Of a stretch of 64,000 nt of DNA, positions 34,130 to 43,399 are shown one piece after another. Each line of letters starts with the position of its first letter. Within the stretch, counting starts at the first letter, position 1. The notes beneath the pieces are model-generated. The model saw only the letters and a program-made list of their open reading frames with translations, did not search any database and had not been told where the DNA came from. Position numbers and translations under genes: made by a program. Origin of the DNA: an uncultured Dokdonia sp. (lineage in GTDB: Bacteria > Bacteroidota > Bacteroidia > Flavobacteriales > Flavobacteriaceae); NCBI RefSeq assembly GCF_947496725.1, contig NZ_CANMDS010000001.1:434001-498000 (forward strand), given 5' to 3'.

Positions 34130-36570
34130 ATTGTTTTAAGTTTTTTACCTAAAATTGAGGTGGATATCGTCGTAAATACAACGATACTTATAGAACTAAG
34201 CGGCATTAATATAGCTGCCACCACTGGTGCTAGATTACCTGTCACAGCAAAACCTAGACCTATGAGGTTATAAAATATTGAGAAAATAAAGGCATATTTA
34301 ATGACCTCTACTCCCTTACGTGATAAGCTCATAAAAGTGGGTATATCTTTAAATCTTTGTGCGTCTAGTATACCATCACAAGCAGGAGAAAAGACATTTA
34401 CATTTTCTGATATAGAAATACCTACATCACTTTGTGCTAGAGCTCCTGCGTCATTAAGACCGTCTCCTATCATCAATACTTTGCGATTACTATCTTGAAG
34501 GGACTTTATGAATTGTAACTTATCTTCTGGCTTTTGATTAAATAGTAACGTAGCATCTTGTGGCAATAATTCTGCAAGATGCTCACGCTCTCCATCATTA
34601 TCACCAGAGAGAATAATAACCTTAGCTTTTTTACCTATTTGATCAAAAACGGTTTGTACACCAGACCTGTAGTCATTATAAAATAAATAACACCCCTTAT
34701 ACATACTGTCTGTACTTATATGAACCGCAGTACGGGTATGTGGTTGTGCAGTTTTATGAGCCGCATTATCACTTACAAAACCGTAAGACCCTATCTTAAT
34801 CTGGTGGTTGTTTATTGTCCCTGTGATACCCTGGCCTACATCTTCTGTATATTCATCCAGCGTTTGGATATTGTGGGTATTTAATAGTTCATATAGCGAT
34901 CTACTTAAAGGGTGGTTTGAAGCTCTAAGTGTGCTGGTGAGAAGTGATTTTTCTTGCGTACTAAGTGCAATACCTTCATAGGTTATTGTGTTCTTTACAC
35001 TTGTTGTGAGCGTACCTGTTTTATCAAAAACAACGGTGTCTATGTGTGACATACGCTCTATGACTGAGCTATCTTTCATATATAGCTTATGACGCCCAAA
35101 AATGCGCAGTAAATTACCTAGTGTAAAGGGTGCAGCAAGAGCTATCGCACAAGGACAGGCAACAATGAGCACTGCTGTAAACACATTAAGCGCTGTACTT
35201 ATATCTATAAAAACCCAAACTAAGGTTGCAATAACAGCAATAGCAAGCAGTGATATGGTGAACCTCCTGCTTATACGGTCTGTTAGATTTTCAAACGGAC
35301 TTTGATTTTTTGAACTAAAGATTTCATTAGACCATAACTGAGTAAGATAGCTCTGCTCTACAGGCTTGAGCACCTCAACCTCGATAGGACCTGCTTGCTG
35401 TCTCCCTCCAGCAAAAAGTTGATCACCAGATTGCTTTGTAACTGGAGCTGCTTCACCCGTCACAAAACTATAGTCTATAAGAGCATTTCCTTTAATAAGG
35501 ATAGCATCTACTGGTAAAAGCTCTCCATTTCTTATAAGTATGCGATCCTTAGTCTTGAGCTCATAGACTTGTGCTTGCTCTTCTATAACCTTAGACTGGT
35601 CTTGCTCGTTACGATCGTGAGTAACTGAATTTTCGGTTTTATTTTGAACTTGTTTTATAAGTCTAGTAACAGCAATAGGAAAGTAAGATTTATAATCTCT
35701 CTCAAATGATAGAAAGGCATACGTTTTCTGCTGGAAAAATCTCCCTAATAATAAAAAGAAGACCAGCCCCGCCATACTGTCAAAAAAGCCAGTACCCCAG
35801 TCCATCATAATCTCAACACTTGACCTTACAAATAGTACCGTAATACCTATGGCTATAGGTACATCTATATTTAAAACTTTAGATCGTAATCCTTTATATG
35901 CAGATATAAAATAATCACGACCAGAATAAAAAACTACCGGCAGAGCAAAGAGGAACATCAACCATCTAAAAACGTACTTAAACTTATCTAACCAGAATTC
36001 ACCTACCTCAAAATACTCTGGAAAGGATAAGAACATAATATTACCAAAGGCAAAGCCAGCAACACCAAGTTTATAGATAAGGCTTCTATCTACCGTTGTC
36101 TTCTTCTCTGTTGCGTCCTCTAGCGAGATATATGGCTCATACCCTATTCTTGATAAAAGTATGGCCAGATCTTTAAGTGTAATCTCTGATGAGTTATATG
36201 TAATACGAACGGTCTTTTCTGGAAAATTTACTTGTGCCGTCTTTACTGCCGCATTAAGTTTATTGAGATTCTCAAGAACCCATATGCAAGAACTGCAGTG
36301 TATAGAAGGTATTAATAAAGAGACAACCTGAGTATCTTGCTCATCAAACTCTATGAGCTTTGTTACTATATCCTTATTTTCTAAAAAGTCAAACTTTGCT
36401 TCTTGATCTAATGGAGATATACCTGGAGCACGCTCAATATCATAATAGTAGGTAAGGTCATTATCATTTAAGATATCAAAGACAGTCTTACAGCCGTGAC
36501 AGCAAAAAGATTTTTCTTGATGTATGATTTCTGTCTCACAAACATCACCACAATGATAACAACTTGACAT
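34126..36570 (-). CDS. ccoI: Copper-transporting P1B-type ATPase CcoI (FixI)
   Basis: 814 aa. N-terminal Cys-rich motif (CYHCGDVC and FCCHGC, about 4-27), an HMA domain with CSSC (C92, C95), eight membrane segments with the CPC translocation motif, DKTGTLT phosphorylation loop, HP motif (SNHPLSRSL) and GDGLNDAGAL hinge. The N-terminal extra domain is typical of CcoI. It exports copper to the periplasm for assembly of the cbb3 CuB site. It has its own FNR-type promoter. Confidence 0.95.
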   Translation of the reverse strand: MSSCYHCGDVCETEIIHQEKSFCCHGCKTVFDILNDNDLTYYYDIERAPGISPLDQEAKFDFLENKDIVTKLIEFDEQDTQVVSLLIPSIHCSSCIWVLENLNKLNAAVKTAQVNFPEKTVRITYNSSEITLKDLAILLSRIGYEPYISLEDATEKKTTVDRSLIYKLGVAGFAFGNIMFLSFPEYFEVGEFWLDKFKYVFRWLMFLFALPVVFYSGRDYFISAYKGLRSKVLNIDVPIAIGITVLFVRSSVEIMMDWGTGFFDSMAGLVFFLLLGRFFQQKTYAFLSFERDYKSYFPIAVTRLIKQVQNKTENSVTHDRNEQDQSKVIEEQAQVYELKTKDRILIRNGELLPVDAILIKGNALIDYSFVTGEAAPVTKQSGDQLFAGGRQQAGPIEVEVLKPVEQSYLTQLWSNEIFSSKNQSPFENLTDRISRRFTISLLAIAVIATLVWVFIDISTALNVFTAVLIVACPCAIALAAPFTLGNLLRIFGRHKLYMKDSSVIERMSHIDTVVFDKTGTLTTSVKNTITYEGIALSTQEKSLLTSTLRASNHPLSRSLYELLNTHNIQTLDEYTEDVGQGITGTINNHQIKIGSYGFVSDNAAHKTAQPHTRTAVHISTDSMYKGCYLFYNDYRSGVQTVFDQIGKKAKVIILSGDNDGEREHLAELLPQDATLLFNQKPEDKLQFIKSLQDSNRKVLMIGDGLNDAGALAQSDVGISISENVNVFSPACDGILDAQRFKDIPTFMSLSRKGVEVIKYAFIFSIFYNLIGLGFAVTGNLAPVVAAILMPLSSISIVVFTTISTSILGKKLKTI

Positions 36571-36615
36571 ATATACTATTAATTTATACAGGCTTTACAG
36601 CCATTATACTTATAG

Positions 36616-36658
36616 CAAATGTGTGATTATGTAAGTGCTTTTACTATGACATATATCA
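36616..36658 (-). promoter_or_regulatory. FNR-type operator plus -7 box for ccoI
   Basis: TGACATATATCA at 36647-36658 and CACATTTG (minus strand, 36623 to 36616) with the standard 23-bp gap. The -7 box has one mismatch (C for T). The ATG is 45 bp downstream, a longer leader than at the other promoters. Confidence 0.78.
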
Positions 36659-36686
36659 GCTTTATGATAATAGTTGCTAGGGATTA

Positions 36687-36702
36687 CGCTTTCGCGAAAG
36701 CG
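36687..36702. repeat. Iterated palindrome, copy 10
   Basis: CGCTTTCGCGAAAGCG, 13 bp after the stop of the lipoprotein gene and upstream of the ccoI operator. Confidence 0.9.
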
Positions 36703-36715
36703 TTCTAAAAAATAT

Positions 36716-37363
36716 TTACTGCTCCATAGACACAAGTACATCTTGCTCCTCAAGAACCCACACCAGAAGGTTTATGTAGTCCTTTATAGCCTTGCGATCA
36801 CTATCTGGTTCTGTCACATCTATAGAGCCCTTCCAGATAATCTCTCTATCCTTTGTGGGGCAAATACAATAGAGTGCGCTCTCTGCGTGATAGACGGTAA
36901 ACTTCTCTACTCTCTCGTCTTCTACATAGATGTTTTGACTTGTGTAGTAATCGTCTTCAAAACCGTTGAATCTTTTATCCCAGTTACGATAGGATTGCAC
37001 GAGTGTCACCTTATCTTCGGCACCTAGCACTTTTGACACCAGTATGGCATCATAGCCCTCTGTGAGCATCTCTCTTTCTAGGTTATCGAGCTCCTCTTCT
37101 GTTCTAGGTCTTGAGGTAAACTCTGAGTTAAAAAATGCTGTACTATTATAGGCGTTTACTCCTTTTTCTTGCAGCTTGTCAACAAGCTTTTTTTCAAAGA
37201 GCTCTCTATTTTTGACATCGCTAGTCATAGCTAGTACGAGCACTTTTTGAGCTTCAAAAGTCTCTATATCTGGGTTTTTCCAGTTTTCTATAAGTTCTGA
37301 GCTATTGCAACTCCCAAGTAGTAATGTTGTTGCTAGTATGCATAAAGTGTAGAAGTATTTCAT
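36716..37363 (-). CDS. Lipoprotein of unknown function
   Basis: 215 aa with a type II signal peptide; the lipobox is LLLGSC with Cys19. Mature region: ENWKNPDIETFEAQKVLVLAMTSDVKNRELFEKKLVDKLQEKG, then a mixed alpha/beta domain in which a helix follows DLEREML and strand TEGYDAILVSKV. This is the fold pattern of TolB-N/LpoB-like lipoproteins that respond to envelope, but no assignment is safe. No operator lies upstream, so it is not obviously part of the regulon. Confidence 0.75.
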   Translation of the reverse strand: MKYFYTLCILATTLLLGSCNSSELIENWKNPDIETFEAQKVLVLAMTSDVKNRELFEKKLVDKLQEKGVNAYNSTAFFNSEFTSRPRTEEELDNLEREMLTEGYDAILVSKVLGAEDKVTLVQSYRNWDKRFNGFEDDYYTSQNIYVEDERVEKFTVYHAESALYCICPTKDREIIWKGSIDVTEPDSDRKAIKDYINLLVWVLEEQDVLVSMEQ

Positions 37364-37385
37364 TGCTTACATATTAGGTTATTTA

Positions 37386-37427
37386 ATAAAAAAAACAACT
37401 CCCATTACCCTCTCTAATGGGAGTTGT
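37386..37427 (-). terminator. Terminator of the 138-aa gene
   Basis: 13-bp stem ACAACTCCCATTA/TAATGGGAGTTGT (37395-37407 with 37415-37427), seven-base loop and an eight-T run on the minus strand. Confidence 0.9.
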
Positions 37428-37505
37428 GTAAGACATTACATAAAGAATTAGTAATGCCAGTAAGTGCTTAATGAGTCCAACTGTATAAACTCACTAAGAC
37501 TTACA

Positions 37506-37922
37506 TTACTTATTATCTTGACATTTATTGCTTTTCAAAATAGTGCCGCAATAGTTAAAAATCTCAGTTTTAACTTCATTATAAGTATCTATAAAATCGC
37601 GATAGTCTTCTTTTATAGATAGATGTTTTGTCTCAAAAAACACATCACAAGAAACGGTATCACATTCTAACATTCCGCTTAGTTCTGCATCGTGCTTTGT
37701 AAGTGATTGCACGAGTGTATCAAGTCTATTTTTAATTTTTCTTATATGAGTTTTAAAGTGCTCTAACTTTTCAAATAAGTTAGGTGTACGAGGCTCAAAA
37801 ATGTATGAATTAGTTAAGTTTTCTATAAAGGTTATCTCGTGAGTGATAAGAGAAATATTAGATTTCCAAACCTTTACATCATTGTGATAAAGATCTATTG
37901 AGAGTGGCAATGAAGTTTCCAT
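37506..37922 (-). CDS. 138-aa helical protein of the regulon, unknown function
   Basis: All-helical by pattern, no signal or membrane segment: long helices at about 20-40, 48-80 (LFEKLEHFKTHIRKIKNRLDTLVQSL) and 105-128. Three Cys near 87-92 and 125 (LECDTVSCD, NYCG). It resembles small helical-bundle proteins in general but no family is recognised. It has its own FNR-type promoter and its own terminator, so it is a single-gene member of the low-oxygen regulon. Confidence 0.7.
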   Translation of the reverse strand: METSLPLSIDLYHNDVKVWKSNISLITHEITFIENLTNSYIFEPRTPNLFEKLEHFKTHIRKIKNRLDTLVQSLTKHDAELSGMLECDTVSCDVFFETKHLSIKEDYRDFIDTYNEVKTEIFNYCGTILKSNKCQDNK

Positions 37923-37949
37923 AAAACTGATTTTTAATTAATTACACTA

Positions 37950-37992
37950 TAAATGTAAGACCAGATATAATGGTAGACTATGACAATTATCA
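37950..37992 (-). promoter_or_regulatory. FNR-type operator plus -7 box for the 138-aa gene
   Basis: TGACAATTATCA at 37981-37992 and TACATTTA (minus, 37957 to 37950), 23 bp apart, 27 bp before the ATG. Confidence 0.85.
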
Positions 37993-38037
37993 GTCCTATA
38001 TATTTTTAAAACATCAAAAAATAGGGTGCGTGTATTA

Positions 38038-38053
38038 CGCTTTCGCGAAAGCG
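38038..38053. repeat. Iterated palindrome, copy 11
   Basis: CGCTTTCGCGAAAGCG, 14 bp after the stop of the first universal stress gene. Confidence 0.9.
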
Positions 38054-38067
38054 TAGTTAAAAACTAC

Positions 38068-38919
38068 CTATACCTGTATATCGTGCATAACCAGCAGTGG
38101 CACCCTAGTAAACATACCGAGCTCTTTTACTAGAGGCGTGGTAAAGACACTGCCAAAGAATGCGTGCTTCCTATTTATGATAGCAAGCATATCACTATCG
38201 TGACTCTTTGTAAAATCACGCACACCAGCAGTAACGTCTGTGCCGTGTACGTGATGAAAACTATAGGTAGCCCCTTCAAGACACTCTTCTAGTAGTGTTT
38301 TACTTTTTTCTTGTTTTTCTGTTAAAACCTCTGTTGTATTTACGTGTATGACAGAGATGGTTGCATCGTGCAATCTAGCAATCTCTACGAGGTGCGTAAG
38401 TTCTCTTCTTTTGTAATATGTTTTATAACTGGTAGGCATTACGATTTCTTTTACATAAGCCACTCTCGCATCTAGCGGGACTCCCATTACTGGGCAAGCT
38501 CTTAGTTTTTCCATCGCCATTATGGTATTACTGCCAAATAATGATCCGCGGGAGTTTGAAGCGCCTTTTGTACCCATTACCACAAGTTCTATATCACGCT
38601 GCTCAATAAAATTTTTCATAGCAGTAAGTGGGTCATTAAGCTCTGCTATAAACTCATATGTATGTTTATGGTTAGTCTCCCTAAAGTCTAGCATATCCAT
38701 AATTTTTGCGAGTCCATTTACGGCTTGATCTTTTGCACTCTCATAAGATGGAGATCCTGGCTCTGGCACCATTAAGTCTCCTATACTGTAAGGTTTTGCA
38801 TCATATGCATTAAGTACATAAAACACACACTCTACGTGCTCAAAAAGATCTGAAGCATAGGTAAGTGCATTCCAAGCATTTTTTGAAAAATCTGTTGGAA
38901 TAAGTATTTTCTTTTTCAT
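38068..38919 (-). CDS. Tandem universal stress protein (Usp-1)
   Basis: 283 aa, two UspA domains (about 1-145 and 150-283). The N-terminal domain has MKKKILIPTDFSKNAWNAL and the ATP-binding motif G-x2-G-x9-G-S (GTKGASNSRGSLFGS). The C-terminal domain lacks the motif. I start at the ATG at 38919 since the ORF's first codon (38922) is GTG. Usp proteins bind ATP and support survival during arrest of respiration. Its promoter has a degenerate operator at the standard position. Confidence 0.88.
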   Translation of the reverse strand: MKKKILIPTDFSKNAWNALTYASDLFEHVECVFYVLNAYDAKPYSIGDLMVPEPGSPSYESAKDQAVNGLAKIMDMLDFRETNHKHTYEFIAELNDPLTAMKNFIEQRDIELVVMGTKGASNSRGSLFGSNTIMAMEKLRACPVMGVPLDARVAYVKEIVMPTSYKTYYKRRELTHLVEIARLHDATISVIHVNTTEVLTEKQEKSKTLLEECLEGATYSFHHVHGTDVTAGVRDFTKSHDSDMLAIINRKHAFFGSVFTTPLVKELGMFTRVPLLVMHDIQV

Positions 38920-38942
38920 CACAATAGTTTTTAATTATACAA

Positions 38943-38985
38943 TAAATCTAGCTTAACAAAACTGGAATAACTATGATAAAGACTA
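38943..38985 (-). promoter_or_regulatory. Degenerate FNR-type operator plus -7 box for Usp-1
   Basis: TGATAAAGACTA at 38974-38985 keeps only the promoter-proximal half (TATCA on the minus strand); TAGATTTA (38950 to 38943) lies at the exact 23-bp distance. Confidence 0.65.
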
Positions 38986-39831
38986 GTAGCTTTCAGGTAA
39001 TACAAGGAGTGGTATATGGGTATGAAAGCAGCTTGTTTCTACAAATGATTTTTTAAAAATCTTTTTGAGGAACCCACTTTTATGGAACATTAAAACTAGT
39101 AAATCAATTTTATGCTCTGAGACAAAGATTGTAACGGCAGTCTCCATACCAGTCTCACTAGATAACCAGTGTGTATTATACTCTACATCTGCCAGTTTAT
39201 CTTTAAGTTTTCTGTAATTATTCTCTACCGTGTTACCTGGACTTATTTGATTATAAATGTGCGTGATATGTAGTTTTGCCTTATGAGCTCGCATTACCTC
39301 TTTTACAATTTCTAGAGGATATTGTGCATAGTCTATCTTAAGATCTGTGGCATAAGCAATATTTGAAGGCAAGCCTTGTTGAGCGCCTGCGGGCACTAAA
39401 AACAATGGAATAGGTTTTACATTATTAATGAGCTTTACAGCTTGCGTGCCCACAAAAACTTCTTTTAATCCAGAAGCTCCTTTTGTACCCATCGCTACAA
39501 AATCAATATTTCTATCTGCTATTATACGATTTACCATTTTATGTAATGGCTGGGCGCTTGTAACAATAGCTACATCGATGTTTAATGACTCACTATCCTC
39601 TTCTATCTTCTTTTTTACGGCAGATAATTTTTGCAGGGCATTGCGTTCTAAATCTTCATAGAGCTTTTCATTACGGCCTATATCAACCCGACTTGTAGAT
39701 GAAGAAAATTGGTCTTCAAAAGTGTGTATTAAAGTAATCTCGCACTTCTCATTAGGATATAATCGAGTTGCATAGTATAGTGCATTATACGCATTATCTG
39801 AAAAGTCTGTGGGTACTAGTATATGTGCCAT
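38983..39831 (-). CDS. Tandem universal stress protein (Usp-2)
   Basis: 282 aa, two UspA domains. The N-terminal domain has AHILVPTDFSDNAYNAL and a full ATP motif (GTKGASGLKEVFVGT). The C-terminal domain ends TSCFHTHIPLLVLP without the motif. Its stop lies near the operator of Usp-1. It has its own operator and promoter. Similar enough to Usp-3 and Usp-4 to suggest tandem duplication. Confidence 0.88.
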   Translation of the reverse strand: MAHILVPTDFSDNAYNALYYATRLYPNEKCEITLIHTFEDQFSSSTSRVDIGRNEKLYEDLERNALQKLSAVKKKIEEDSESLNIDVAIVTSAQPLHKMVNRIIADRNIDFVAMGTKGASGLKEVFVGTQAVKLINNVKPIPLFLVPAGAQQGLPSNIAYATDLKIDYAQYPLEIVKEVMRAHKAKLHITHIYNQISPGNTVENNYRKLKDKLADVEYNTHWLSSETGMETAVTIFVSEHKIDLLVLMFHKSGFLKKIFKKSFVETSCFHTHIPLLVLPESY

Positions 39832-39850
39832 CCTTTTTTGTTTTATGAGT

Positions 39851-39893
39851 TAAAACTACGTGCATATATCTACCCATTCTATGACATTAGTCA
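39851..39893 (-). promoter_or_regulatory. FNR-type operator plus -7 box for Usp-2
   Basis: TGACATTAGTCA at 39882-39893 and TAGTTTTA (minus, 39858 to 39851), 23 bp apart, 19 bp before the ATG. Confidence 0.85.
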
Positions 39894-40736
39894 GCTATGA
39901 GCAGGAAGCACTAAAAAAGGTAGAGAGGTATGAAAGGACATTTTTTTAATAACAGGCTCTCTCATTACCTCTTCAAAAAATGATTTTGGGTATTCTATCA
40001 TTACAAGTAAGTCTATTTCCAATTCTTCATCAAAAATATGAATGCAGTTTTCGAGCGTTGAAAACTTTGGAATTACGTGAAAACGATATTTCATTTCCTG
40101 TAATAAGGACTCAAGATCTTGTATATGTTCTTTCTGCTTTTGATTAAGATTATGTTCTTCATAAACCTCAACCATTCTTATAGTAGCCTGCCATAATCGA
40201 GTGAGTAATAATAAAGGCTCAAACTCTTCTTTGTGATACGGTTTTTCAAAATCTGTCGCAAAGCCTATACTTTTAGGAATGACAAATGTTGCCTTCTCTG
40301 GCACAATAAGCAATGGTATGTTATGGCGATGACTTATCACACTGTGAGTTATTGTCCCTATAAATATCTCCTTAAGCCCTGTTGCGCCTTTACTGCCCAT
40401 AACGATGTAATCATTTTTTTGATCACTCATACTCTTAATTGCATCATTGAGATGACCACCATATGCCACTACCTCATAGCTGTGATGTGCTATTTCATTT
40501 TTAATTAATATCTCTTCTTTAAGCGACTCAAGCTCATCTATAGCTTTTACTTTAAGACTATGATATAAAGATGCTAGCCTTACAGGGGTCTGGTGTCCTA
40601 ATATTTGTAGCGCAGTAGGTTCATAAGCGTGCAATAATGTAAAAGTTACGGGCTCTTCTTGAAAAAGCATATGTGCATAGGTCAATGCATTGAGACTATT
40701 TACACTAAAATCTGTAGGAATTAAAACTCGTATCAT
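39891..40736 (-). CDS. Tandem universal stress protein (Usp-3)
   Basis: 281 aa with two UspA domains. IRVLIPTDFSVNSLNAL opens the first; its ATP motif is GSKGATGLKEIFIGT. The second half has MSFHTSLPFLVLP at the end and no motif. It begins 5 bp after Usp-4 and is the last gene of a three-Usp transcript; its final bases overlap the operator of Usp-2. Confidence 0.88.
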   Translation of the reverse strand: MIRVLIPTDFSVNSLNALTYAHMLFQEEPVTFTLLHAYEPTALQILGHQTPVRLASLYHSLKVKAIDELESLKEEILIKNEIAHHSYEVVAYGGHLNDAIKSMSDQKNDYIVMGSKGATGLKEIFIGTITHSVISHRHNIPLLIVPEKATFVIPKSIGFATDFEKPYHKEEFEPLLLLTRLWQATIRMVEVYEEHNLNQKQKEHIQDLESLLQEMKYRFHVIPKFSTLENCIHIFDEELEIDLLVMIEYPKSFFEEVMREPVIKKMSFHTSLPFLVLPAHS

Positions 40737-40741
40737 AACTG

Positions 40742-41590
40742 TTATTTCTGAGGTGGAAGTATCATAAATGGTGTTGTAGTATGGTGCACAATCTTACTTA
40801 CTAAAGGAGTAAATAATAAGTTTTCAAAAAAGTTATATTTGTTATGTACCAGCGCTAGTAAATCTACTTTATGCCTAGATTGAAAATCATCTATAGCCTC
40901 CAGCACATCCATACCATTTGCCATCTCATTGATATGAGCATCTCTTTCAAAATAGGTATCTAACGCCGTTTTATTACTTAATTGTTCAGTATCTAACTCA
41001 ACTCCATAATATGCATTAAGAAATATTAAACGAGATATATGTGTACGACAGATTTCTTCTAGTAATTTGAGACCTGGTTGTGTAACTCCAGACCTGTAAT
41101 CTGTAGCAAAGAGTATGTCTTTAAGTTGGGTATAGTTATACCCCGAAGGCACACCTATAACGGGTACAGTAGCACTTTTTATAACCTGCATAGTTTGTGA
41201 GCCTATAAATACTTCTTTAAGACCAGAAGCGCCTTTTGTACCCATAATTATACAGTCAATATGATGACTCTCTACCAGATGTGCTATTTCTTGACTGAGG
41301 ATATTATAACTAGAGATAGCCTCAAAAGTGTGCAATTTATTAGGATATGCATCTGTTACTTTTTCTATAATCTGAGTTAGATTACTCTCAGAGCTATTTT
41401 TATACATCTCACCTATATCTACATTAAGTGATGACTGGTGCTCATAAATTGTAGTGGTATATAAAGCTACAGGTGTATATGTGTTAAGCACATAAAATGT
41501 ACACTCTTCATTAATAAATAATTGAACCGCATACGTTATTGCTTCATATGACGTGTCAGAAAAGTCGGTAGGTAGTAAGATATGTTTCAT
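40742..41590 (-). CDS. Tandem universal stress protein (Usp-4)
   Basis: 282 aa. KHILLPTDFSDTSYEAI at the start, ATP motif GTKGASGLKEVFIGS in the first domain. The second domain ends VHHTTTPFMILP and lacks the motif. Middle gene of the three-Usp unit, 6 bp after Usp-5. Confidence 0.88.
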   Translation of the reverse strand: MKHILLPTDFSDTSYEAITYAVQLFINEECTFYVLNTYTPVALYTTTIYEHQSSLNVDIGEMYKNSSESNLTQIIEKVTDAYPNKLHTFEAISSYNILSQEIAHLVESHHIDCIIMGTKGASGLKEVFIGSQTMQVIKSATVPVIGVPSGYNYTQLKDILFATDYRSGVTQPGLKLLEEICRTHISRLIFLNAYYGVELDTEQLSNKTALDTYFERDAHINEMANGMDVLEAIDDFQSRHKVDLLALVHNKYNFFENLLFTPLVSKIVHHTTTPFMILPPQK

Positions 41591-41596
41591 AACGTT

Positions 41597-42442
41597 TTAT
41601 CTAGGTAAATTTTGTAAAATAAGGAAGGGTATTTTGGTATTAAGCCCCACTGTATCTATAGCAGATGTATGAAGTAAGGTTTCCATATACGTATGCTTTG
41701 AGTTTACCATAACCAGTAGGTTTACACCTTGGTCTTTAATGTATTCGTTTATAATAGAAGCTACATTGCCCTCGTCTTTTCTAGTGTAGTTTATTACGCT
41801 TTCGCGAAAGCGGTATTCCCACAACGTTTTTACATCTTCTTGTCGTAAGGAGAGTCTATCATAGTTTGAAATATAAAGTAAATCTACCGTTGACCTGAAA
41901 CTACGTGCTAGGCAACTCACAAGTTTGAGCTCTCTATTTTTATAAGGAATCATAAGTGCCGAAGGGAATAATATACGATCTGGTCTCTGGTGCTTATAAT
42001 CAAGTGGAATTCCTAAAACCGGACACTTTACATATCGTATTACTTGTAATGTATTACTGCCGTAGGTGATGTTTCTGTCTGCAGTTTTACCCTGTGTACC
42101 CATAACAACGAGGTCTGCATTTTCTTTATTAACCAGTATATTAACCTCATCTAGCAGCGTCCCAAAAAGTGCGAGAGTCTCAAAGGTGTGCTTTGGGTTT
42201 GGAGATACTTGGCGTGCATTTTCAACGGTAGTGCTCAGTTTTACCTCGCTTTCTTTGCGTTTAATCTCTTTATACTCATCAAGTATGTCTCGAGAGATTA
42301 CCTCTTTATTTTCATACACCTCATCTGCATACGTATGTAATAAAACAAACTTGCTCCTCTCATACTTAAAGTATTCCATCGCACAGGTAAGTGCATTAAA
42401 AGCATTTTCTGAAAAATCTGTTGGTACTATAATTACTCGCAT
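41597..42442 (-). CDS. Tandem universal stress protein (Usp-5), first of a three-gene unit
   Basis: 281 aa from the ATG at 42442 (MRVIIVPTDFSENAFNALT). The ORF can be read from 42466, but that codon lies within the promoter region: the -7 box is at 42464-42471. ATP motif GTQGKTADRNITYGS is intact in the first domain. A palindrome copy inside the second domain encodes YRFRES. Unit order is Usp-5, Usp-4, Usp-3. Confidence 0.88.
   Translation of the reverse strand: MRVIIVPTDFSENAFNALTCAMEYFKYERSKFVLLHTYADEVYENKEVISRDILDEYKEIKRKESEVKLSTTVENARQVSPNPKHTFETLALFGTLLDEVNILVNKENADLVVMGTQGKTADRNITYGSNTLQVIRYVKCPVLGIPLDYKHQRPDRILFPSALMIPYKNRELKLVSCLARSFRSTVDLLYISNYDRLSLRQEDVKTLWEYRFRESVINYTRKDEGNVASIINEYIKDQGVNLLVMVNSKHTYMETLLHTSAIDTVGLNTKIPFLILQNLPR
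41797..41812. repeat. Iterated palindrome, copy 12 (intragenic)
   Basis: CGCTTTCGCGAAAGCG within Usp-5, read as RFRES. Confidence 0.9.
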
Positions 42443-42463
42443 AACGTATCCTTTTTTGATACT

Positions 42464-42506
42464 CAAATCTATGCGCTTTACTAGCCTTAAACTATGATTT
42501 ATGTCA
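42464..42506 (-). promoter_or_regulatory. FNR-type operator plus -7 box for the three-Usp unit
   Basis: TGATTTATGTCA at 42495-42506 and a perfect TAGATTTG (minus, 42471 to 42464), 23 bp apart, 21 bp before the ATG at 42442. It fixes the gene start. Confidence 0.85.
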
Positions 42507-42516
42507 CCTCACAGAT

Positions 42517-43323
42517 CTATTCGTGTACGATGAGAAAGGGAATATTTTTATGATAGTCCTTTTCTGTTTGTAGTGAGGGAGAGAAAAGTATATTTTCTGA
42601 TAGGTTTATATTTTTTGCAAATAATATTACCATATCTACCTGCTGTACATCTATAAAAAACTGTAATGCCTCATCCATAGTTTTTTGAATCACAAAGTGA
42701 AAACTATGCTGTATGCTATCTAGTGCTCCTTTAAGTATAGACTTATTAGCCTGTTGTGCCGTTGTAAGGGCATTTCCTTTTTTTGATAATTGAAGTACAT
42801 TGAGGTGAGCTCTGGTGCGATTTACAAACTCTGTTATACGATTTGTAGCCTCTGTACGGTGCTTAAAATTATAGTCTGTGAGTAAGACAACTTGCTGGGG
42901 AGTTATACAGTTAAAGTCTCTAGGCACGATAAGTACCGGACATTTTACTCTCGCTATAATGTGGCGCACGTGACTATCACTCAACTCCTCACAAAATATA
43001 TTAGGATACCTTGTGCTCATTACAATAAGATCTATTTGATTTTCTGACACGGCAGATCGTACACCAGCTATAAACTCACCTTCCCATTTGAGAGGTAACA
43101 TTGTTTGACCACTAGCTATTTTTTTTTCTAACTTTTTTACCCAAGATGAAAGTCTTACTAATGGTGTTTGAGTAATCACATCACCATCATCTGTACAATG
43201 ATCGTGCTCTTCAGAAAAAAACAAATAAAAATGTACTCCCGCATTTTTATATAGATTGAGCGCGCACAGGGCAGCTTGCCAAGATTGCTCAGAAAAATCA
43301 ACAGGAATAAGAATATGCTTCAT
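42517..43323 (-). CDS. Tandem universal stress protein with degenerate ATP motif (Usp-6)
   Basis: 268 aa (a second ATG directly upstream, 43326, is also possible). KHILIPVDFSEQSWQAAL opens the first domain, but the ATP-binding loop reads MSTRYPNIFCEELSDSH, with no G-x2-G-x9-G. It should not bind ATP in the usual manner and may act as a non-binding partner of the other Usp proteins. Own operator and promoter. Confidence 0.85.
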   Translation of the reverse strand: MKHILIPVDFSEQSWQAALCALNLYKNAGVHFYLFFSEEHDHCTDDGDVITQTPLVRLSSWVKKLEKKIASGQTMLPLKWEGEFIAGVRSAVSENQIDLIVMSTRYPNIFCEELSDSHVRHIIARVKCPVLIVPRDFNCITPQQVVLLTDYNFKHRTEATNRITEFVNRTRAHLNVLQLSKKGNALTTAQQANKSILKGALDSIQHSFHFVIQKTMDEALQFFIDVQQVDMVILFAKNINLSENILFSPSLQTEKDYHKNIPFLIVHE

Positions 43324-43343
43324 CATAAATACATTGAGTGGGA

Positions 43344-43386
43344 CAAATGTATTTTATGAAAAGTGGTTAAAGAATGATAAAAATCA
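43344..43386 (-). promoter_or_regulatory. FNR-type operator plus -7 box for Usp-6
   Basis: TGATAAAAATCA at 43375-43386 and a perfect TACATTTG (minus, 43351 to 43344), 23 bp apart. The operator lies 14 bp from the 3' end of the regulator gene. Confidence 0.85.
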
Positions 43387-43399
43387 GTTTTAGAATAAA

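Noticed and set aside
36674-37027. 117-aa plus-strand ORF over the lipoprotein gene
   Set aside because: It runs antisense to a gene with a clear lipobox; composition and lack of pattern mark it as a shadow.
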